From assembly GCA_037501455.1 (NCBI GenBank), contig CM074864.1, positions 40,016,001 to 40,080,000 of the forward strand: DNA of 64,000 bases, in the 5' to 3' direction. Below the pieces are notes generated by a model. It had not been told where the DNA came from. It made no database searches and worked only from the letters and a program-made list of their open reading frames with translations. The translations under genes were made by a program, and so were the position numbers. Of the stretch, positions 57,677 through 64,000 are shown piece by piece (the stretch's first letter is position 1; every line of letters starts with the position of its first letter). The stretch is from Lantana camara (Eukaryota; Streptophyta; Magnoliopsida; Lamiales; Verbenaceae).

Positions 57677-58909
57677 ATGGGTCGCACTAAGCGCTCTAAA
57701 GTCCCGGAACCTTTCACTACGTCATCCAGATTAGACCACCAACCTCTTGGGTCGGATAACGTAACAGTTAATGTCTTTGGGAACCCTTTCCAAAGGAATC
57801 CAACAAAGAATATTGTGGGTACTAAATTCTTCGACCGGATGGATAGATTGGAGGTTTGGAATAAAGTGCGGAAGCTTTTGAATAACATAGGTTGGTTGCC
57901 TTTTTTTGAAAGGAGGGATATGACTTATGGAGATATGACCGCTGCTTTCTTCCATACGATGAATTTTGATCCGGTAGACAACACTTTGACCTTCACTCTT
58001 GATGATATGGAGACTCGGACTTGGAGTGTGAGCAGAATTCGAGAGATTCTTCGGTTTCCAGCCAATGCCACCACTTCTTTACCCAGATGGAGCGAGACTC
58101 AGCGAGAGGAGGTGTGAAGATCCTTTCCCTTGAGGGAGGGTGTTCCTAGTTATTCTCCCCGGAGCATGCATGACAGCTATTTTGACTCTTTGACATGGAT
58201 ACTAGTCCATAGGGTTTTAGCCCTGGGATTCTATGCCAGATATGGGAGAGATAGCCATATTACAGAAACTGAGTTGGGCATCATGTATATGATGAAGGAA
58301 GGTATTAAGTTCGATGGTACGATCGAGTTCCTTTGGAAGCTGCAGGAAAGTGCGGGGAGTGTGACGGGCACGATTGCTCATGTAGGCTTTGTGACGATGT
58401 TTGCTAGAGAGATGAACTGGACACCGAGAGGGGCTTTGCCTATCAGTTTTGGACATACTGGTCCAGAGTACTTAGAGACCGTAGGCTTAGCTATACCTTG
58501 GGAGAGTGGAGAGCTGAAGCATAGTGTTCTGCCATGGTGGCCTATCCATGAGAGAGATCATTTCTGGCAAATGTACAGCTGGGGGATAGCCTGGTTCGAT
58601 GAGCTTTCTGCGAGGCAGAGGGAGCTCTTGGCTCGGATTCCTGACCGGCCTGATGATGAGTTTGCGGTTTTTCGCAATGCCACACCTGTTATTGCCGAGG
58701 TTAGTGACGACACTCCCGTGACTTTGAGAGACGTACGTGCAGAGTTAGCAGGATTGAGGGCTGACTTAACCACCGTTATTGCTAGAGTTGAAGATTTGGC
58801 ACATTATGTAGATAAGCGATCCAACGAGAGGACGGCCGAGTTGGAGACCAAGTTTGACGGGTTCAGTGCTCGCTTGGATAAGTATTTTAGAGGACCCCCA
58901 TCGCCCTGA
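57677..58909 (+). pseudogene. Ath-1 accessory ORF (Athila ORF1-like, 410 codons, one in-frame stop)
   Basis: Starts at ATG 57677 (MGRTKRSKVPEPF), chosen over 57629 because of the acceptor site just upstream. One frame runs to TGA 58907-58909, broken only by TGA 58115-58117 (codon 147), which may be CGA changed by CpG decay. The N-terminus is basic. The middle (FDRMDRLEVWNKVR, FFHTMNFDPVDNTLTF, WSVSRIREILRFP, WILVHRVLALGFYARYGR) resembles the plant proteins of unknown function linked to Athila (ATHILA ORF-1 type). The C-terminal 60 residues (VRAELAGLRADLTTVIARVE onward) look like a coiled coil, so a dimer is plausible. No RT, integrase or membrane segment. Function unknown. Confidence 0.7.
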
Positions 58910-60473
58910 TTTTGTTATCTTGATATTTTTCTCCCAGAGTTCTAGACATTTGTTTCGTTTATGCTTTACTATGTTTGGATATTTGTCTACACTTGACTTT
59001 TTGCTATGTTCAGTTTTCTGACTTGGTTTATGCAATGGAGCTTTTATTTTCATGAATTTATGACTATTATTATACTTGTTGGATGCATGTTGATTATCAA
59101 TTGCCTGTGCACTTGATCCGTGTTTTTAGTCACTTGTTCAGGTTCGGAAGCATAGCAAGCATGTTGCCGGTTCGTCAATAATCAGGAAGTTTGCTAACCC
59201 TTTAATTCTTTCAATTGCATGAGGACATTGCAAAGTTTAATTATGGGTGAAGAATGTGCATTCTTGCCATGAGCTTTATTGAATATTTGCATGAGTAGAT
59301 GTAATTTCACTTGTAAATTGCTAAAATTCGAGTAATTTTGAAAATGTTGAAAGTTTTCCCTCATTTTGAACTTTTTCTTTGAAGTTTGATCATTGAGCTT
59401 TTGCTAGAATAAGTTAGGCTTTTTGAATTGAAGAAAGTTGCATGAGATTTGATGATTTTGTGTGTTAGTAAGCCCTTATAGTTTGAGCACTGTTTTACGA
59501 AATAATGTACTTAACTTAGAGAGATGAGTTGATAATTTCCGAATAAGTCTAAGAGTTGATTAGGATGCATTTTAGTCCTATCGAGGCGAAATTTTGAATT
59601 AATAAAGGACTAAGGAAGTGAAGTAGGCAGTTGTTGTCGGAGGATTTTTAGTTTTTTTTCTATTTAGCCGTTTCTCACTAAATAACGCAAACCTATTGAC
59701 CCAGCTGAGCCTAATTGTTGTGCAAAGATTTTTGTAGCCACATTATAAGCCAAGGCACAACATAGAATTACCTACCTTGATAATTTTGTTCACCAAGGCT
59801 TGCTCATTTGATTCGGTATGACGAGTATCTATTCTTAGACCCCTTTTTATTTGTTCATGCGATTGATTGAGAATGAGGAGTCATTGAAAAAAGAAAGAAA
59901 ATGAAAAGAGAGTGAAAAGAAAAGATATGAAAAGAGAAAGAGCAAAGAAGAAAAACAAAATAAGATTGTGCAAAGGGTGAATTTGAAAGTGTGGGATTCA
60001 ATTGAAGACTGGGGAAAAATTCTTAGTGTTAATGGTGAATAGAAGTGTCCATGTGTTGATTAGAATAAATGATGTAAGCTTGGTGAGTAGTCACTTGATC
60101 CAATTTTCCGTAACCTTACCCTAAGCCTACATTACAAGCCCGAAAGACTTACTGATCCGAAGTCTCGATTTAATTCCATTAGTGGAGATAGGTGCGAAGA
60201 GTGTATTCCGAAGTTGATGATTGGAGCTTAGGAGTAAATTGTGAAGTTGTCGTTTTAATTTTTGTACATTGTATCGTTTGACTCACACACTACACAAGGG
60301 TTTACTTTTCATAATAAATTTTGAGGATTTCCTGTTTATGAGTATTTGATTTGATTGGCTAGACTTGTTTAGGCGAAGGTTGATGATTGCTTAGAGGAGA
60401 AGGTTTGATGAGGATGTGTGCACTCAATTTTTGTATTACTCGTGGACGAGCAATGTTCAAGTGTGGGACATTT
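58910..60473 (+). other. Ath-1 3' non-coding region
   Basis: No ORF of note. A purine-rich AAAAGAAAGAAAATG-like tract lies at 59884-59960. A CCTTACCCTAAGCCTACATT block near 60113-60132 is typical of Athila 3' regions. Next to the LTR, CAAGTGTGGGACATTT (about 60458-60473) is the likely polypurine tract. Confidence 0.6.
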
Positions 60474-61982
60474 TGTTGTGTGTAGAAATTGCATGATTTT
60501 AAGCGTTAAATAGATGATATTCTGAAGCCGTTTGATGCGTTTATGTGTTTATTTGACTCAGTGCTGGTGTCATTAGAGTTGGAGTTACGAAACGGCGAAC
60601 CAGAGCGATTTCACACATTTTTGGGAGAAAAAGTGGTAACTCCCGTTACCATTTAGCAGTACTAAAGGAGTAACTCCCGTTAATAGCCACAGGAGAACGG
60701 TTTTGGCGAGAACAGAGGGGTAACGCCCATTACCCCTACGCAGAAGGAATTCGGTAACGCCCGTTACCAGTAAAAGCGTTAAGGCAATTTCAGGCCATTA
60801 ACGGGCGTTAACGATGGCAAGGCAAAAATTGGTAACGCCCGTTACCAAGGGCGGCGAGAAGTCTCATAGGACTGCTATATATGTGCGTTTTTGGAGTCCT
60901 TGGAAAAGAGGAAAAAAAAGAGGAGAAGAATGGAGAGACGCCAGAGAGAGTCAGATAGAGAAAAAGAGTGTCCATTCCAAGTTCAGACCTAGGGTTTGGA
61001 AGAAGAATAAGAGGTTCAGAAGATTTTCAGAGAATTCGAGAAGAAGACAGGATTGAATTCCGAGAACAATCTTTGGTTTTATTGTTGCTTTAATTCCTAA
61101 ACTAATTCCTTTGATATTTAGTTTTAGTTTTTATATCAGTTTCGTTCTTGAGTTTTGCTGAATGTTTATGAGTTTAATTGTTAGACTTTATTTAGATTCG
61201 TTGACCATGATTTATGTTAATCCAGTTTCCTTTAGTTTTATGATTTTTGCTTCAATTATGAGTAGCTAATTATCTAGGGCTAGGGGGAAGTGATGATGAT
61301 TGCATGATGGATGTTTGATGAGATACTTGAATGACTTGTGTTAATTCTTAGTTTGAAAACTGGTTTGAATTGACTTGCGATGGCCTGATCATCCGTAGCA
61401 TGTGTCATAATTACCTATAAATCGAAAGAGTGATGGTAGTTTAGAGGGTTTTCAATACTTGTAAGTTGTAGGGTACAAAGAGATTTGGTCCTAGCTTATA
61501 CAACAATAAACTTATTCCATGCCGAGCCGCTAGAATAATGAATTACACTAGTCTTGTTCCTATGGTTTAATTAACTATTGGTGATTGCGAGAGCAACATT
61601 GAACACTAATTAAGCACTTGGTTACACCTCGAGAGAGGGTAATTCAAATATAAGTGACTAGGTTGTAGAATTACACTTGTCAAACGGGTATCACATTGGC
61701 TCTTGATTGTGTGATTGAAAGCTTTTTCCCCTGCCTGTTTAGTTTACTGAAGTAAATTCGCGTATTTAAATTGTTAATTGCAATTTTAGTTTCGTTACTT
61801 GTTAATTTCTGCATCAGTAGATTAATAGAAATAACCTTGAATTCGTTTAGTCTTTAGATTAGAGAGAAAAAGAGAGTAGTGATTGATTTCCCTTCCCTGT
61901 GGGTTTGACCCTATTGTACTACGCGTATGTTAGTGTACACTTGCACGATTGGTTTTTAACTGTAGTAAAATCAGATACAACA
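60474..61982 (+). repeat. Ath-1 3' LTR (1509 bp)
   Basis: Same ends as the 5' LTR. TATA box at 60876-60883. A few more differences lie in the U3 part than in the rest. Confidence 0.92.
60635..60846 (+). promoter_or_regulatory. Ath-1 U3 paired palindrome array, 3' LTR
   Basis: Units start at 60635, 60669, 60719, 60753, 60797 and 60831 (34, 50, 34, 44, 34), identical spacing to the 5' LTR. Unit 4 is the perfect GGTAACGCCCGTTACC where the other LTR has GGTAACGCCCGCTACC. Confidence 0.92.
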
Positions 61983-62044
61983 TTGGGATTGGTTTTGGTT
62001 GAGTTTTTGGGTTGTTTTCGTGTTTTTCCCCTGCTATCGTGAGG

Positions 62045-62225
62045 GGTCACGGCCGCGATCGTGACCAGTTCATTTTTGGTCGCTGTTGCGACATATTTTT
62101 CCCCTTGTTTCGACTGTAGACCACGGCTACGGCCATTTTCAGGTCTTTTTGGGTCACGGCAGCGACCTTTTTTAGCCTAGTTTCGAGATTCCTTTTCATG
62201 AAGAAAAGTGGTAGCGGCCGCGACC
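62045..62225 (+). repeat. Tek-7 3' LTR palindrome array
   Basis: Five units of GGTCGC...GCGACC type start at 62045, 62078, 62118, 62152 and 62210 (33, 40, 34, 58). Compared with the 5' LTR, unit 5 has been deleted and unit 1 lacks the GATCGC expansion. Confidence 0.85.
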
Positions 62226-63863
62226 ACCCCCTTGCTTGCGCATGTGTTATTTTGCTTTGCATTTTATGGTTCGTTTATGACTTATATGTTATGTTAACAT
62301 GTAATATTATGTGTTCAGTTATATGTTATGAATTTATGGGTTGATTTACATGCTCATTTTTTATTTATGATCTCATATGCCTTATATGCTAACTCAACGT
62401 GCATGCATGAGTCTAACTTTCGTTTAAGTGCCTCGTTTGATAATTTCTTGCCTCTTATAGGATATGCATGCATAGTTAACTTAATATATGACGTGTTATG
62501 TGTGTTATATGAAACTCATGAAGTCATTTTACGTAATTTATGAGACTTAAAACATGTTATGAATATGCATGCGTTAAATGACATCTCATTGTATTTCTTA
62601 TGCATCATTTGCATTCGTATGCATATGCCTAGCTTTTAAGTGGTTCATTTTAACTCGAAGGTTGTCTTTTGATCTTTGTTTTGTTCAGAGGTTTGTCCCA
62701 AAGGAAAGGAGGCGGTCCTTTAGGCATCTTTTGAGTCACTTCGTTCGAGTTGGTCGACAAGGTGAGGTTTTCTTGCTTTTAGTTAAAATGACCTACAACC
62801 TTACCTGTATTTTTAAGCCCGCATGTGACCTACGTATATATATATATATACTTAGAGTGTATGATACGTATTTTATGGGAATTGACCCTTTTGTTATGAA
62901 ATTATTTGAAAAAAAATGGTTTTATGGATATACGTAACCTATATTTTTGTTTGTTTGATTTGAAAAGGGGTTGGCGTGTGTTGTAACTAGTGAGATTTTG
63001 ACTTTGAAAATTAAGTCAAGAAAATCATGAACTTACGATTTATGAATTATGAATTGGGCCCCGGAGTAGTGGTATGGCATCTCGGGTAGGCCATGGGGCC
63101 GATTATGATATGAAAGGAGTTAGGTTAGTTAGAAACTAGTTCTCACCGAGTTAGTTTGATTTTTAATTATGTTTATGGTTCGTGAAACAGAAGTGGACTT
63201 ATAATTTCTAAAACTTAGTTTATTTTGGGCTTTTGGCCTAAAAATATTTTTTCTATATTTAGTATCAAGGGGTAAAATGTTTTAGAATGAAAAAACCACG
63301 CCCCGGTTCATGAACTCTCTAATTTGAATATATTGTGCTCTTACGTATATGTACGCGTGAGTGTATTAGCCCCCTCACTAGTCTTTAGGACTGACCCCTC
63401 CTTGTTGTTTTCTCTTTCCCTTTTTGTCTCTTAAGTTGTAGGTGCAGGTCTTCAGTTCGTGCTAGGCGGCAGTCTTTTATTTTCGAGTTGTTCGAGTCTT
63501 TAGTAGAGTCCTTTGCATACCTTGCATTTTTATTTATGAATTTTGGAATTATATATATGATATGTTTTAAATTCCTAACTTTAAACTTGTATGAATTAAT
63601 TTGGCCCCGGTTCGAGCATAGCGTGTATAATTTGATTTATTGTATTTCTAGTATGAAGACATGAATATTATATGTATGAAATCCTGGTGCTTCCGTATGT
63701 ATAATTGTTTATTCCGTGCACTCTGTGTTAGGGTTTAGACCGCCTAGCCTAGGTGAGATTTTGGTTGTCTCCCATTCGCCATAGCTTGGTGCGTGTGCGG
63801 AGTTCCCATCTCGTTACACGTGTTGGGCTATGGTGCGGGGGCTCTTCGCTCCGGGGTACTACA

Positions 63864-64000
63864 GACCCCAGTTTCAAGTCAATCAAGCAAAAGCTCAGAA
63901 ATGAAAGTGTAGCCCGGAACGAAATAATCGAGTAGCAGGTGAACAAATTACTCGAGGCAGGATATATCACTCCAGAGAAATATGTGGATTGGTTATGTAA
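63864..64000 (+). pseudogene. Tat-1 reverse transcriptase, N-terminal start (continues past window)
   Basis: After the GACCC target copy the frame resumes as SFKSIKQKLRNESVARNEII, interrupted by one TAG near 63933, and continues QVNKLLEAGYITPEKYVDWL. This is the conserved entry into Tat/Retand reverse transcriptase. It joins in frame to HYLNVDP at 32311 when Tek-7 is removed. Confidence 0.85.

Larger units (their letters stand above)
52505..61982 (+). mobile_element. Ath-1: non-autonomous Athila-like element
   Basis: Perfect TTGGG duplication (52500-52504, 61983-61987). LTRs 52505-53994 and 60474-61982. Primer site for tRNA-Asp. Gag and protease are present but reverse transcriptase, RNase H and integrase are absent. 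Their place is taken by an unusual non-coding block with a palindrome array, a TATA box and an accessory ORF. It must have used enzymes from another Athila element. 9478 bp. LTRs are about 95-97% identical by eye. Confidence 0.9.
32312..63863 (+). mobile_element. Tek-7: Tekay-like element hosting four later insertions in its LTRs
   Basis: Perfect GACCC duplication (32307-32311, 63864-63868). Order: 5' LTR 32312-48603 (holding Tek-8 and Tek-9), tRNA-iMet primer site, strongly decayed gag-pol 48793-51330, polypurine tract, 3' LTR 51344-63863 (holding Ath-1). Removing the inserts leaves LTRs of about 3 kb and an internal region of only 2.7 kb. In the first 165 bp the LTRs differ at about 13 sites (8%). 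Confidence 0.9.
51344..63863 (+). repeat. Tek-7 3' LTR, interrupted by Ath-1
   Basis: Native parts 51344-52504 and 61988-63863. Starts TGTAACATCCCG and ends GGGGTACTACA. Compared with the 5' LTR it has a deletion near 63100, which removes the region where Tek-8 inserted in the other copy. Carries donor-like GTATGT at 52108, array 62045-62225, TAGTC-TTTAG-GACTG hairpin 63379-63393, GCTAGGCGG 63461 and CCGCCTAGC 63740 (115 bp from the end). Confidence 0.88.
10394..64000 (+). mobile_element. Tat-1: Ty3/gypsy Tat/Retand-like element, split by two insertions
   Basis: Three blocks belong to one element: 10394-11367 (gag), 30657-32311 (gag end, protease, start of pol) and 63864-64000 (start of reverse transcriptase), running off the window. 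At the first break, removal of Tek-2 and one CTGAG copy rejoins gag as ...DETL/REL.... At the second, removal of Tek-7 and one GACCC copy rejoins pol in frame as NVDP/SFKSIKQK. No 5' LTR is seen, so the left end is truncated. Oldest layer in the nest. Confidence 0.85.

Overview
This window is repeat-rich plant nuclear DNA. Every recognisable coding stretch belongs to a plant LTR retrotransposon: Ty3/gypsy of the Tekay/Del, Tat/Retand and Athila types, plus one Ty1/copia. Primer sites match plant tRNA-iMet and tRNA-Asp. I see no host gene, tRNA, rRNA or CRISPR array. The species cannot be named; a large repeat-rich eudicot genome is a fair guess. Element names used here: Tek-1 to Tek-9 (Tekay-like elements or LTRs), Cop-1 (copia), Tat-1, Ath-1 (Athila-like) and a TRIM-like solo LTR.

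Layout. Bases 1-1522 are AT-rich and unassigned. Tek-1 (1523-6802, 5'-truncated, + strand) lies against the copia element Cop-1 (6803 to about 10393). From about 10394 to the end of the window runs one old Tat/Retand-like element, Tat-1. It is split twice. Tek-2 (11368-30656, minus strand, target duplication CTGAG) interrupts its gag. Tek-7 (32312-63863, + strand, duplication GACCC) interrupts its pol just before reverse transcriptase. The Tat-1 reading frame rejoins across both insertions. Tek-2 itself contains a 197-bp TRIM-like solo LTR, a 3.1-kb solo LTR (Tek-3), LTR fragments Tek-4 and Tek-5, and a solo LTR (Tek-6) inside Tek-5. The 5' LTR of Tek-7 holds a 3.9-kb solo LTR (Tek-8) and a complete but broken Tekay element (Tek-9, 38853-47904, minus). 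Its 3' LTR holds Ath-1 (52505-61982). Seven insertions have perfect 5-bp target duplications (Tat-1 by Tek-2 and Tek-7; TRIM; Tek-3; Tek-6; Tek-8; Ath-1) and Tek-9 has a 4/5 match. By eye, LTR divergence falls from about 8% (Tek-7) to about 2-3% (Tek-9), which fits the nesting order.

All coding regions are broken by stops, frameshifts or deletions. The most interesting signals are non-coding. (1) The Tekay-like LTRs share what looks like an intron inside the LTR: donor 600-800 bp from the LTR start (about 1.4 kb in Tek-8), a CTGAC/CTAAC branch point in a small hairpin whose stem co-varies, a pyrimidine tract, and an acceptor about 390-500 bp from the LTR end. (2) Inside that intron four families carry arrays of 14-20 bp palindromes. 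The palindrome sequence differs between Tek-9, Tek-7 and the related Tek-1/2/3 group, but the units always come in pairs 30-34 bp apart. (3) The unrelated Ath-1 has the same layout (three pairs, 34-36 bp) just upstream of its LTR TATA box, and again upstream of an internal TATA box that seems to drive an accessory ORF with a coiled coil. (4) Nearly all Tekay-like LTRs carry GCTAGGCGG and its complement 250-355 bp apart, at a fixed 115-124 bp from the LTR 3' end.
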